64,000 nucleotides of DNA, from assembly GCA_036346275.1 (NCBI GenBank), contig JAYEVK010000084.1, forward strand, positions 270,115 to 334,114, given 5' to 3'. The translations under genes and the position numbers were made by a program. Within the stretch, counting starts at the first letter, position 1. Each line of letters starts with the position of its first letter. The notes below the pieces were generated by a model. The model saw only the letters and a program-made list of their open reading frames with translations, was not told where the DNA came from and made no database searches. The DNA comes from Otatea glauca (lineage: Eukaryota > Streptophyta > Magnoliopsida > Poales > Poaceae). Positions 47,401 through 59,037 of this stretch are shown here, in pieces.

Positions 47401-48830
47401 CACAATTCCACCGACTTGTTTCCAACAAAGATATTTACGCTGTGGTTCTTCTCGCCACAAGGCGTCGCCACCACGCTGGCTTTACCAGATGGTAGTGAAT
47501 TTCTACATTATAATCCTTGATTAACTCTAACCATCTTCTTTGCCTCATATTTAGGTCACCTTATGAAGATATACTTAAGACTTTTATGATCGTGATACAC
47601 TTCACATCTATTTTCGATGAGATGATGACGCCATATTTTTAGGCATGTGCTACTACAGTTTAATTCCAAATCATGAGTCTGATAGTTCTCCTCATGTGGT
47701 CTCAATTGCCTCGATGCATAGGCAATTACCTTCCTATTTTGCATCAACACGCATCCCAATCCTCGACGCGATGCATCACAATAGATGTCAAGCCTTGATG
47801 AACGCCTGTAAAACTAATACAAAGTCGATGTTAGTCTTTTCTTCAACTCCTGAAAACTCTTCTCACACTCAGGTGTCCATAAGAATTCCCTTTCCTTTTT
47901 CAACAATTGCGTAAGAGGTCTCGCAATCGTGGAGAATCCTTCAATGAAACGACGGTAATATCCCTCCATTCCAAGGAAACTACGGATTTGGGTTACCGTC
48001 TTTGGCTGTTCCCAATGCAAAACCGTTTTCACTTTCTTTGGATCTACCGCAACTACTTCTGCTGTCATTATGTGTCCAAGAAATTCAACCTTATTCTTCC
48101 AGAAGTCACATTTACTAAATTTTGCAAACAACTGTTGTTCCCTCAATTTCTCAAGGACTAGCCTCAAATGTTTGGCGTGCTCTTCTCTTGTCTTGGAATA
48201 GACAAGAATATCATCTATGAACACGACAACGAACTTATCCAAATATTCCATAAAAACCTTATTCATTAAGTTCATGAAATATGCTGGTGCATTTGTCAAA
48301 CCAAAAGACATCACTGTGAACTCGTAGTGTCCATATCTTGATGAAAATGCAGTCTTCAGAATGTCCTCTGATCAGATCTTCAATTGATGGTATCCTGATC
48401 GGAGATCAATTTTGGAGAATACTCCTGCTCCTCTCAACTGGTCAAACAAATCATCGATCCTCGGTAGCAGATACTTATTCTTTATCGTCACATCATTGAG
48501 TGCACGATAATCTATACACATCCTAAAACTCCCGTCCTTCTTCTTGACGAACAAGACAGGTGCTCCCCATGGCGATGAGCTAGGTCTTATAAATCCTTTT
48601 TCCAGCAGCTCTTCAATTTGTTTCTTCATTTCCACCAATTCCTCCATGGACATTCTATAAGGTCTCTTAGCTATTGGAGCTGTCCCTGGAACATGTTCTA
48701 TCACGAACTCGATATCTCTATCTGGTGGCATTCCGGGTAAATCCTCTGGGAAAACATCCGGATATTCCTTAACTATGGAGACTTCCTCCAAGCTGACAGT
48801 CTTCATGCTGTGGGCCCATCTCGTACTGAT
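47401..48830 (-). pseudogene. Chromovirus reverse transcriptase and RNase H
   Basis: Minus strand, the best-kept coding part. RT begins near 48806 (VSIVKEYPDVFPEDLPGMPP), with KKDGSFRMCIDYRALND and SKIDLRSGYHQLKI. A stop/frameshift at about 48370 is followed by MSFGLTNAPAYFMNLMNKVF and the catalytic motif FIDDILVYSK (both Asp kept). It continues to FLGMEGYYRRFIEGFS and LLKKEREFLWTPECEKSF (47820-48314). RNase H at 47556-47780 has MGCVLMQNRKVIAYASRQLR and the TDHKSL motif as YHDHKSLKYIF. RT copies the element RNA into DNA; RNase H removes the template. Only two or three lesions interrupt the RT, fewer than in gag. Confidence 0.88.
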
Positions 48831-49400
48831 TTTGCTTCAAATTCAATCTTCTTTCCATCCGGGCTCTCGACCGATATGACTCTTTTTTCCACACCAAAGA
48901 TCGCTTGTGTTTGGTTAGCCAATCCATTCCCAGGATAACATCCAGGGTTAGGGTATTCAGGACGTTAGGTTCGCTAGGAACTCAACTCCATTAATTATTA
49001 GTCTTACCCCAGAACATCCTACTTTAGATCGGAGTTCTGATCCAGGGGATTGGACTATAAGCACACATTTAAGATTCACTATATCCATATCATTTTGAAC
49101 AACAAAATCTCGGGAAATAAATGAATGTGAAGCTCTAATCAAATAAAACAAGAGTCGGTAATCGAGTTTACTAGAACTTACCCAAGATAACATCCGTGGG
49201 CGTCGCACTTCATCCGTTGTAATGTGGTTGACTCGGCCTCGTGCCGTTCCTTGGGATGGAGTTGCTACTGTTAATGCCCCGCGGTTCACGATTGGTGCGA
49301 GAGTCCTTGCCGCATGTTCCTGTGTTAAAGCGGACCGGTGACACCTCCTTCTTAGGGCGCTTATTGGCAAATGCCCGCTTCATTGCAGTTGATAGCAATG
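48831..49400 (-). pseudogene. Chromovirus aspartic protease, active site lost
   Basis: Minus strand, 48957-49370: RVNHITTDEVRRP ... RLLFYLIRASHSFISRDFVV ... VRLIINGVEFLANL. In related polyproteins the segment before SHSFIS is LFDSGA; here it is FYLIRA, so the catalytic Asp and Gly are missing. Gag zinc-knuckle sequence should precede it (about 49400) but is too decayed to identify. Confidence 0.75.
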
Positions 49401-51400
49401 TCTTCCGCCGCCGAGAGGTTCCTCCACCGCGCTACGCTCGGGCCGGAGTCCGAGCATTTCGCCCATCGACAATTTGCCGGCAGTGGTGCCCCCGTCATTG
49501 CCTCTCGGCCGGTACCGATGAATTGTTGGTGCCGCCCTTCCGCTCTCGCTGGCCTTGACGACTCCTTATTGCGCCATTCTCGCGCGTTGTCATCCAACTC
49601 TCGGCGCTTGTCCTCCAAGATAAGAGCTTGTTAACTAGCTCTTGGAAGTCGTGGAATGTGTGGGTGATCACCCCACTGCAACCTCGCATTCAATCCTTCA
49701 TGAAGCGGGATTGTCCGCCTTATCCGTAGCCACGCCCTATGGTGCGTAGCGTGCCGCTTGGGTGAACTTATTCGTAATCGCCACCGATCGACCGCCCGCT
49801 TGAGGCTCCAAATTCTCCTTTTAAGATCCATGATACCCTGTACATGGTATTGGCGGAAGGTCGAGGTGAATTCTCCCACGTAATACTGCGGGTCCTCGCG
49901 AGTCGCGCAGCAAGTTTTCCCACCATTCTCATGCGCAGTTCCTTCGAGTTGATGAGAGGCATAGAGTACCCTCTCATGTCTCATACACTGGGTAATGTGT
50001 AGCTTCCTTTCGATTGTCCGTAGCCAATCGTTCGCCTCCAATGGATTGGCGTTGCCTGAGAAGGTAGGTGGACGTGTTATCATAAACTCCAACAAACTTG
50101 AGTAGGGGTGTGGTCCATGGTTACCCCTAGGTTGAACATTCGCAGCAGCTTGATTGGATATCTGCTGCATGGTTTGAACCATCGTGTTCATAAGTTGAGT
50201 CCGCGCACAAGAAGGCTCCTGTGTTCTCGTGATATCAACTCGCGGGCGTTGAGGAATCTGGTTCTTCATTCTCGTTGTCACCGATTCACTCCACTTCACT
50301 GCTCCAACATTTCCACGAGTCCTCACCATCCGCTGCAACTTACAAGGTTAAGAAAAGAAGAAAGCATAGACGAGTAAAAGAACTTATGTGGGGAAACAGT
50401 GTAACTTAAATTATTTAGCCACTTTATTGATATAATATAAAGCAAGATGGTTACTCACAAGTGCCTAAGGGCAATGCAACACATACGAGACACTCACAAC
50501 CAAAAGCAAGTAAGCAAACATAGGACTCTATGACGACTCACACCTAATGGTGACTCGAAGAAAAGACGCGACCAAACATTCGAAGTCTCGACACTACTCC
50601 CGCTAGACTCGATCACCATCGAGCCAACCCGCCGCGCTCCCCGAGCATACACCGTGGGTGCTCCGCATCGGGCAAACCGGTCCCGATGACCTACTACATA
50701 CCGTGCAAATGACCCCATCGACTGGCTTTGGTCCCGGCCGCCGGGCTTGCACCGGTGCTCTCGCCTGCTCTCGGACCGATCGTAACTCCAGGATCGCCTC
50801 GCTCGGGTCCATACAAAGCCATCTACAACTCCCGGATCTTCTCGCATGGAGTGAGCTAAGCCTCCCGCAGCCTGGATCGCCGCCTCCGCGACTCGCCGCG
50901 GTCCTCTCGCAGCCTCCTAGACTGCCTCGCCCAGGCGCCTCCCGGGCGGCGACATACTCGCCAGTGAGTGATCGTGGCGCCCTCCTCCAAGATCTCCATC
51001 CTGCCAAAACGATTGTCTCGACGCGATGGTGACGAAGACGGTGCACTCCAACTCGCTGGAGTAAGCGCGCAATTTGCCGTGACGCTGACGTGCCATCTCC
51101 TCGGATCTCCGCCTCAAAAGAAGACCTCCGACCGTGATGTAGATAGGACGGCTCGCCTCGCCCTCTCCCGAGCATACACTATGACCTTGACATCACAGCG
51201 ATGTCAAGTCCCGCCTGCATCACCGTAGTCCTCGATAAAGTGGTCTCCAAAACCTCCGAGCAATCGCATCATACCCATAACTCCGCGCGATCCTCCAGGC
51301 GCCTCCGTAGGTGTGGATCATCCTCATCCGCCAAAATAAACCTTGTTTAAATTAAACAGAAACTAATAATAAGAATTCAGCATAGGTATGAAGCAAGCGA
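49401..51400 (-). pseudogene. Chromovirus gag with N-terminal extension, decayed
   Basis: Minus strand. The core capsid part at 50338-49631 shows EFMITRPPTFSGNANPLEAN, DWLRTIERKLHITQCMRHER and VLYASHQLEGTA. After a disrupted stretch comes YHVQGIMDLKRR, then frame changes. Upstream, 51350-50600 holds decayed sequence like the long N-terminal region of grass chromovirus gag (RPIYITVGGLLLRRRSEEMA at about 51150-51060; SSELECTVFV nearby). Gag forms the particle that encloses the element RNA. Many 1-6 bp indels break the frame here, more than in RT. Confidence 0.75.
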
Positions 51401-51514
51401 GAAAGGATAAGTCGAGATTTTATTGATATTCTTGCTCAAGTTGATAGGTCTTTAGAAAATAGTTTTACCCTTCTAGGTACAACCAAACTAGGGTCAAGTC
51501 CTACAGTCAACCTG

Positions 51515-51526
51515 ACTCTGATACCA
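51515..51526 (-). promoter_or_regulatory. Primer binding site of the chromovirus
   Basis: On the minus strand TGGTATCAGAGT, 11 of 12 matching the complement of the initiator-Met tRNA 3' end, four bases from the 5' LTR. It is the start site of minus-strand DNA synthesis and fixes the orientation. Confidence 0.9.
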
Positions 51527-51530
51527 CCTC

Positions 51531-54500
51531 TGTCGGGACCTAAATCGCAAACCGACCCTCCAGGCATTCTCGTGCCACCCAGATCACGCTTAGCACACAC
51601 AAACCTTGCAGGTTGCACATCACAGACATTCACAACGATATAACAATAAATAGTGAAAACATTTATATAAACCGAGTTGTACGACCTTATGGTCTCCTTA
51701 CAGATAAATCAGCCATGCAGGGCTTACATTATTCAGAGTAAAGAAATAGCAATGAACATAAATAAATATCGTGAAGCCTTCATCTTGCCACAGCAACCGA
51801 CCGGGCTTGCCCCTAGTTGCTCTGATTCTCTATGTACTCCTCCTCCCACACCGTGTAGACTCCTCCACCGATGTTAGGTTGATAAGCAAGGTGGGATGAG
51901 TACACAAGGCACTCAACAAGTAATGCATGTAATGCAACACTATTACTATATGCAAAGGTTATTCCAAAGGATTGGCTTAAATGGTTCTTTTGCATCAACA
52001 ACATTTTTAAACCAAAGATCTTATTTAAATTAAAGTAGGAACAGCTTATAAGTAATACTAATTTCTTCAAATGGTTTTTCTTCAAGATTCTCGCACACAA
52101 ACTTTAATACCATTTTCAATACTAGCACACACCACCCTTTCCACATTTTGTTTATGAAGATCTACCTTTGATCAGAATCCCGAGCAATGCTCAATACCGT
52201 GAGTGTGGCTATTCAAATAGTTTTGACACTGCAAAGGTTGTACACTTTACCCACAAGATACAAGCCGCCACCACACAGTGATTGTCCGCAACAAAGCTTT
52301 TCAGAACCTCTACCTTAACTAAAGAACCTCTCCGATTATTACCTCACTATCACTTCCTCACACAGAGCCAAGTATAGGATAGGTCAATCACCGTTGGATG
52401 GGCACCAAGCCGTAGTACGTGTACGATCCCCGCACGCATACACCCCGCACCGTCACCCCGAGGTATCGTGAGGAAAGATATCGTAACCCTAATCAACTAG
52501 GTCTCGCCCCATATCGGACATGTGGTTGTACGGGTGACTCATATCAAAGGCTAGCAAGGTGAAGTCCTTAATCCACTCAAGGCAAGACTTCCAACACTCA
52601 ACAAAGGGCACACACCCATTGTGGCTCACAAACTCACAACACTCAAAGAACCCAATGCCACACAGCCCACTGTGCACACACCTCTTGCCACTTGCCCCCG
52701 TCTAAATCATTTCCTACCCAGTTGATTATTGTGCAACACATGCCAGCAATAACTCAACATCGGTATGGAACCACACAGGTCTCCATACTTCAATTTCATC
52801 ATGTGGCAATATCACACCACTTCCAAAATACATTAAATATTCCATTAGTCAATATTGTAGCATTTTTCCGAAAGATCATTCATGACTCGTTGCAAGGCTA
52901 AGCATCTACTCACGGTCTAGCCTCCCATGTTGGCTTCATATTAATATCCAACCAGTACAATCAAACTTAGGGTGACAATGATTTAGGGCACACAATTAAT
53001 AATTTCAAGGTGGCGTAACAGAATGGGTTGATTAACTACATTATCCCAATTTAATTTAAATTCATTTTAAGTAAATTAGCATGCATAATTTCAAAGCATA
53101 AATTACACTTTTAAATTCTAGGATCAAAATGATCAAAGCATCACTTGCCTTCAAAGGGTTGCTGGTCGTGTTCCGAAGCTTGTTCTTGAGCGACGAATTC
53201 TTCTTCGAAACTTTCCGGCAAATTTGCGTCTACGCGTATAAACAAAATATGCAATTAATAACTAGCCCAGAGGACTAAATGACCTCAAAAATTAAAATAA
53301 ATTCATCATTAAATATATCACAATTTTGTGAATTTTTATAAATTTGAATCACCCAAATCCGAGTTAAAATGCAAAAGTTATAGTCATTTGAAGTTTGAAT
53401 AAAATCTGAAAATACAGAAATTAAGAAATCCGATTTTCCAAATTATTTTTATACTGAAAATTCGCATTTATGATGTTAGCATCACGTCATGATGACGTCA
53501 GCATAGAAAAGAATTTCGGACAAAATATTTTTATATATAAAAATATTTATAACGTCAGCAATGACGTCAGCATGGCACGTGGCATGTCCAGAGGCTGCCA
53601 CGTCACTCCGGTCCATGGGCTAAGTCCACGCTCGGCTCGTCTACTTGGACTAGCAAAGATCGCGTCGCCGCACCGTGACGCGAGCCGTGGCGTTAGCGAC
53701 GATGCGCAACCAATCCCGACGCGACACGCGGCAAAATCCACACCGTTCGCTAAACCAACGGTCAGATCTCACTCCCGCATGGTTCGGTGACGCCTCGATT
53801 CCCGCATGGTCACGCGTCACGCATCGAACGGTGCCCTCGGATCCAACGGACAGCACCGCGCCGCCACTGCGATGTCTCGGTTTTACGCACGACACGCGTC
53901 GACATCGCGACGGCTCGTTCAAAATCGGCGGTCAGGATTTGGTCGTGTCTCGGTCAAAGCGCACACGAGTCTGCACGTGATTCGGTGGGGGCACGGTGTC
54001 ATCTCCGCCGCATGTTCAAATTTGAACGCCACGGATCCGCGCGCCACAGATCAACCCACAGCCGCCGTTTAGATCTAATCCAACGCCCACGGCATTCGAG
54101 CCGACATTATTCATCAAGCCACGCCGCGAATCTCACGATTCAAAAATGATCCAAGGGTTCGCTTTAAATCTAGCCGCAAAACCTAGATCTAATCCCTATC
54201 GCATACATCAAGATCTAACGGCCACGATTCAATCTAAACATGTACAGAGGTGGAGGTGACGTGGACTCACCTACACGGGTGATGAGGATCGAACGGTTGG
54301 CGCGTTCGACGAGGTTGACGCGCGTTAAGAAAGGAAGGTTGCCGAAATGAGGAAGACGACTCGCGACGGCGCTAGTAGCGGCTCTCTAGCGCAAAGAAAT
54401 GGTTCCTCAACGCGATTCGCTCGCGAGCACTCCGTGACTTGCAATGGCGAATCGACCGACGGCGAAGCAAATGGCGAAAAAAAGTGGCGGCGCAAAGAAA

Positions 54501-55151
54501 TAACTCACGGCGAGCTCTCCCGTGGTCTCTGTGAGCATCTCGACATGCGTGAGAGGAGTCCAAAGACGCGCGTTGAGTCTCTCGCAAAACGCGCCACCGT
54601 AACGGCTTAAAGGGCCTCGACGCGGCGCGAATCGCCGGCGGAAATCACGGCCATCAAGCCCACGCCCTCCGCGATCTCGCTGGGACGAAACGACGTGGCG
54701 AAATCCCGAAAGGCCCGCGGAGCAGCGATCCGACGGCGAAAACGCGGCGACGCGCAGCCTTTTCACCACACGATGCCGATCCAACGCGGCGGTGGCGGCG
54801 GTTATGGTTTGCGCGGCGTAGCAACGGGCAGCGCACAAGAATGGCTCGCCTATTATCGCTCATCCAATTTTTAAAACATTTTTCATTAAAAATTCTAGAA
54901 ATTCAATTAAATCATTCGGGGCTTTAAAATAGCGTAAAATTCTAGAAAATTCCAGAAAATACTTTGAGATATTTGGATCTCAATTAAAATATTTGCAATA
55001 AAACTTTGCAAAAACTTTTCCATTATTTAATTGTTTTCAAGTAAGGCCATATTTGAATAAATCCAAATAAATTTCAATAAATTCCCAAAAAATTCTCAGA
55101 AATAAAAAATACTCCAAAATTTTAAATTAGAGCAAAATTTAGGGTGTTACA
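51531..55151 (-). repeat. 5' LTR of the chromovirus (3621 bp)
   Basis: Plus-strand reading TGTCGGGACCTAAATCG ... GGGTGTTACA. Partner of 42298-45906; the pair differs by scattered substitutions and frequent short indels. The promoter-like cluster is at 53470-53581. ORFs inside are composition artefacts. Confidence 0.92.
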
Positions 55152-55156
55152 GTGGA

Positions 55157-56350
55157 GCGCGCCACAAACTGAATGTCGAATTCGGCTAATTCCATGGCCC
55201 ATTTGGCGATATACTCTCTTGCTTCCGGTTCTTCGTCAGATCTCGCCGAGCGAGAACTCGCCGAATGACCTACGCTGTGCTTGAAAGTAATGCCGGAGTT
55301 TGCGTGAGGCCATGAAGAGAGCATAGAGTAGCTTCTGGACCTGGGGGTAGCGCTCCTTCGGTCCGTGAAGCACTTCGCTAACGTAGTAGATCTGCTGCTG
55401 CCGGCCATCCTGTTCGGCCACCAGGACGGCGCTGACGGCCTGCGCCACGGTCGCGAGGTAGAGCAGCGCCGCTGCTCATTGGGGGTCGGAGCAGCCGGGC
55501 TCGAGAGATACGATTTCAGCTCGTCGAAGGACCGCTGGGCTTCAGGGGTCCATTTGAAACCCCGATGTTGGCGCAGGGCCTTGAAGAACGGCAGCCTGTG
55601 CTCCCCGAGCCTTGAGATGAACCGGCTGAGGGCGGCCATGTGGCCGGTGAGGCATTGAACCTGTTTTATTAACGTCGGTGCGGTCATTCTCTCGATCACC
55701 TCGATCTTCTCCGGGTTTGGGCCCACCCTCGAGCCCCCGATCATGTAGCCGAGCACCTTGCCCGAGGTCGCGCCGAAGACGCACTTGTCGGGGTTGAGCT
55801 TGATTCCATGCCTGTTTAGGTTGGCGAAGGTCTCCGCGAGATCGTCGACGTGGTTGGCTTTAGAAGAGCTTTTGATGATGATGTCGACGACATAGACCTC
55901 GAGATTCCACTCGATCTGGGGGTTGAAGGTCCTGGACATCAGCCATTGGAACGTCGCCCCCACGTTGTGAAGGCCGAATGACATAGTGGTGAAGCAGAAT
56001 GTTCCGAACGGAGTGATGAAGGTCATCTTGTCCTCATTGCCTGCCGCGAGCCTGATCTAATGGTAGCCGGAGTAGGCATCGAGGAAACTTAGCATCTTAG
56101 TGTTGGCGGTGGAGTCCACGATCTGGTCTATGCGCAAAAGAGGAAAGTTATCCTTCGGGCACACCGAATTCAAACCCGTGTGGTCGACACATATCCTGCA
56201 CCTCCCGCCTTTCTTTTGCATGGTCACCGGGTTGGCCAGCCATTCGGAGTAATCAATCTCACGAATGAAGCCGCCTTCAGGAGCTAGTCGAGATGTTCCC
56301 TGATTATTACCACCTTCTCGAGGGGGAAAATGCCGTAGCTTCTGGCGCAC
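55157..56350 (-). pseudogene. Tat reverse transcriptase and first RNase H
   Basis: Minus strand. RT: FIREIDYSEWLANPVTMQKK, CRICVDHTGLNSVCPKDNFP and MLSFLDAYSGYH (56350-56060). After a stop in place of Gln (56057-56059) it continues MTFITPFGTFCFTTMSFGLH. The catalytic motif reads YVVDII where YVDDIV is usual, so one of the two catalytic Asp residues is lost. The connection FKWTPEAQRSFDELKSYLSS follows. RNase H at 55500-55157 is split over two frames (VSAVLVAEQDGRQQQIYYVS, then AKWAMELAEFDIQFVARST). At the last residue the chromovirus is inserted; the continuation is at 42292. Confidence 0.88.
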
Positions 56351-57350
56351 GGGCCTGCAGCCAGGCCTTGTTTACAATTTGTGCTCGATCACCTCCCTCG
56401 GGACCCCCGGCATGTCTACCGGTTCCCATGCGAATATGCTCTTATTGGCGCGGAGGAAGGTGACAGGCTCAAGCTCCTATTTTGGGTCGAGCCGGGCGCG
56501 AGGTGGACGCGCTTGTCCGGCCGCCGAGCCGACGGCCTTGGTCGGGGCCGGATTGATCATCGTTTTCGCGGCGCCCTTAGTGTTACTTCGACCGCTGGGA
56601 GCATGCCCGCGATTGCCAAGGCTTTCTCGCAGAGAGGCGCCACTTTGAGGTCACCACGACGGCTATGACATCCCGCCCGGAGCTTCATGCAACGATGGCC
56701 GTAATGGTTCACCGCCATGAATTTGATCAAAGCCACGCCCGAGGATGGCGCTGTAGGGGAGATCTCCGCCCACCACTTCAAGGTGATTAGCTCAGGCGGA
56801 AGTTCGCCGAGTCGAAGGTGATGGGGCAGACCACCGCCTGCCGGAGTGGTCGAGCTTCCCGCACGATGACGGCGAAGGGGACCGCATGCTCCCGATCTTG
56901 ATCGGGATCTCGTGATCCGGCCCAGCCAATGCAGCTAAGAGCAAAGTTGAGGGAACCCTCCGCCAACCATAACCTCCCGACCACGGTGTTGCTCATGGCT
57001 GTGGCCACGACTGTGGCGGTCTTAAGGTCCTTGACATTCTCGGGAGCATCGCCGGAGAAGGTGATCGGAATACCACCATTTACAAGGCCGGTCGCCGCTT
57101 CCTACCAAGCTTGATATATGGTGCACACGGTGTTTTTGAGCTCGTGCCGGGATTGGTATGCGGACGAACCACCGAAGATCATGTCGACGCGGCGATCGCC
57201 CTGCTGGAATTCTAGGTCGAGGCCCTTTGGCCCTTGCGCACCGCCCCCGCCGGTAGCTCGCCCTTTCGAGCGTGGGCATCTCTCCATGCCCGCCGTAGAA
57301 GGCGCCCATCTTGAACCGCCATTCTACACCCGCAGTCGCGGCCATGGGCT
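56351..57350 (-). pseudogene. Tat aspartic protease region
   Basis: Minus strand. Before the protease: DMIFGGSSAYQSRHELKNTV (about 57180-57120) and GGIPITFSGDAPENVKDL. The catalytic part near 56990-56930 is decayed (VVGRLWLAEGSLNFALSCIG; the usual LVDGGSS-type triad is not clear). Near 56820 PITFDSANFRLS is followed by a Val-Val-Gly-Gly and AILGR-type stretch, typical of the Tat protease end. Several stops. Confidence 0.65.
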
Positions 57351-58620
57351 CGTGGAATGTGCAGTAACTTGTCCGGCCGCACCGCCTAGCCTCGTTGGCG
57401 TGAGGTCGGGCGATGCCCCGCTGGAGGTTGGCCCGATGCTATCCCTGCTGTGGCACGGCACGACGCTGCCCTTGTTGGGGTTGACGTTGCATTTGCGGAT
57501 GTCGCGACTGACCTCGCTGAGGCTGAGGCTCATTGTTGTCGGGTCGCCGCACCTCCATCACCTCGCGCCCGGTGTCCGCTACAGTGACCACGCGTAGCTG
57601 GTAGCCGCCATCGCAGCGACCTTGGCACCAGACGGCCAGGGATGCGGCCGAGCTTGCCCTGGTCATAGTCACGTTTCCAACGGACGGCGCTGTCCAGGTC
57701 CGCGTAACGTTCCGCCATCTGGAACAATCTGTGGACATTGAGGTTGGTGGTGATCTCTACATCCTCGGTGAGGCGCCTGTCCCGGACACCGAACTTGAAG
57801 GCCTTGACGACGGCCTCGCTGGAGACATTCGGGATTGAGTTTCTTGCGCGGGTGAACTGGCAAAAAAAGTCACGGAGAGGTTCTCCCTTGCCCTGAATGA
57901 TGCGATCTAGGTCCCTTTCTCGTCCAAGGCACTCGTAGCTACTCTAGAAGTTCGACCGGAGGGCGCTTCGCACTTGGTGCCATGACCGGAAGGCGCCGGG
58001 GGCCTGGTTAAAGAGCCAGGTGCGAGCAGCGCTGTCCAAGACGGTAGGGAGGTAGTTTGCCATTACAGCCTCGTCCCCGCCGGTCGCCAGGATCGCGGTG
58101 GAGTAGATTGAGAGAAATTTGTTGGGATCCTTGGTCCCGTCGAACCGCTTCCATCGGCGGGGTTGAATCGAGCCACCAAATGCACTCCGACGGGCGCGCA
58201 TTTTAGTACGCCGGGGCAGACCAGAGGCGGGGCGCTTATCGCCACCGCTATGGTCGAAGTTGCCATTGTAGAGCGATCGAACTCGAGCCAACGATGCACC
58301 CACGACGCCCCCGGCTAAGGAGGCGCGCCAAGATATGGCGATTGCGAACCTTCCGACGCCGCGCAATATCCGAGACAGCTCTCGAAGAGTCGCCACTTGA
58401 GCGAAAGGCCGCTCGCTCATCGCGCAGGACGCCGCCACGAGCCTGGGTCCCGATGAGGTGGGGATGGCTACGGCGGCTCGCCCGCAGGTGACGAGTCACC
58501 ACGAGAGCGCCGTGGGTCGCTGACGAACCGCCATCGCTTAGGGAGCGAGGCTCGGGGCCGGTGCCATTCTTTGCCGCGAGGGCGTGACTCATCGATCGCC
58601 TCGCCAAGCCTCAACAAGTG
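57351..58620 (-). pseudogene. Tat gag (Retrotrans_gag-like) remnant
   Basis: Minus strand. Core: RRWKRFDGTKDPNKFLSIYS, GGDEAVMANYLPTVLDSAAR and TWLFNQAPGAFRSWHQVRSA (58150-57950). After a stop it continues GKGEPLRDFFCQFTRARNSI, EAVVKAFKFGVRDRRLTEDV and RLFQMAERYADLDSAVRW (57900-57670). This WL...PGSI.SW...F pattern is diagnostic of plant Tat gag. The region upstream (58600-58440) is basic and decayed. Confidence 0.85.
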
Positions 58621-59017
58621 ACCAAGAAAGAGGTCGACCTCGCCCGTAGAATCAAGAATGACCCAGCGATGGCCCGCAAACGCCTCGCTGGGATTGTCCA
58701 GTGAGTAGGTTCGCGTGCCCTGACGAGGTGCGAGCCCTTCGCGCCCATCCCGTCGGAGGGCGGTGATGGCCCGTTGATGGCAACTGACCAATTGACGACT
58801 CCTCCGTGGCTTCTAGGTCACCGCCACTGCCCTCGCGCCACTCACGGCTAGCCATCGACTCATGAAGGCTGAAGCCAGCGCGCGACGGTGAAGGCGAGAA
58901 TATGGAGGTGGAGCCTTCAGACTCGGGACCATCGACCGAGTCCAGCCTTGCTAATCGTGACATGTCATCATCGGGCGAAGGTGCCGGGCGATGCCGAGCA
59001 GAACTCAATGAGCGAAA
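58621..59017 (-). other. Tat leader between PBS and gag core
   Basis: GC-rich sequence with overlapping ORFs in several frames (for example 58652-59038 minus) and no recognised domain. It probably represents the gag N-terminal region and untranslated leader. Confidence 0.5.
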
Positions 59018-59037
59018 CTCGCCCCACGGCGGCGCCA
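59018..59037 (-). promoter_or_regulatory. Primer binding site of the Tat element
   Basis: On the minus strand TGGCGCCGCCGTGGGG directly follows the LTR. TGGCGCC-type sites are usual in Tat elements (non-Met tRNA primers). It differs from the chromovirus PBS, as expected for another lineage. Confidence 0.7.

Larger units (their letters stand above)
42298..55151 (-). mobile_element. Chromovirus (Tekay/Del-type Ty3/gypsy) retrotransposon, full length, nested in Tat pol
   Basis: Two 3.6-kb LTRs (42298-45906 and 51531-55151) enclose 5.6 kb of internal sequence. A perfect 5-bp target duplication GTGGA (42293-42297 and 55152-55156) flanks the whole. The minus orientation is set by the PBS (51515-51526), polypurine tract (about 45908-45925) and gene order gag-PR-RT-RH-IN-chromodomain-like end. 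Removing it and one GTGGA restores a continuous Tat reading frame between the two RNase H parts. Very long LTRs starting TGTAACACC, an initiator-Met tRNA PBS and GPY-type integrase are typical of the Tekay/Del lineage. Catalytic losses in PR and IN show it is dead. Confidence 0.92.

Noticed and set aside
50594..51228. Plus-strand ORFs of up to 124 codons opposite gag
   Set aside because: Shadows of the GC-rich gag N-terminal region, which is coded on the minus strand.
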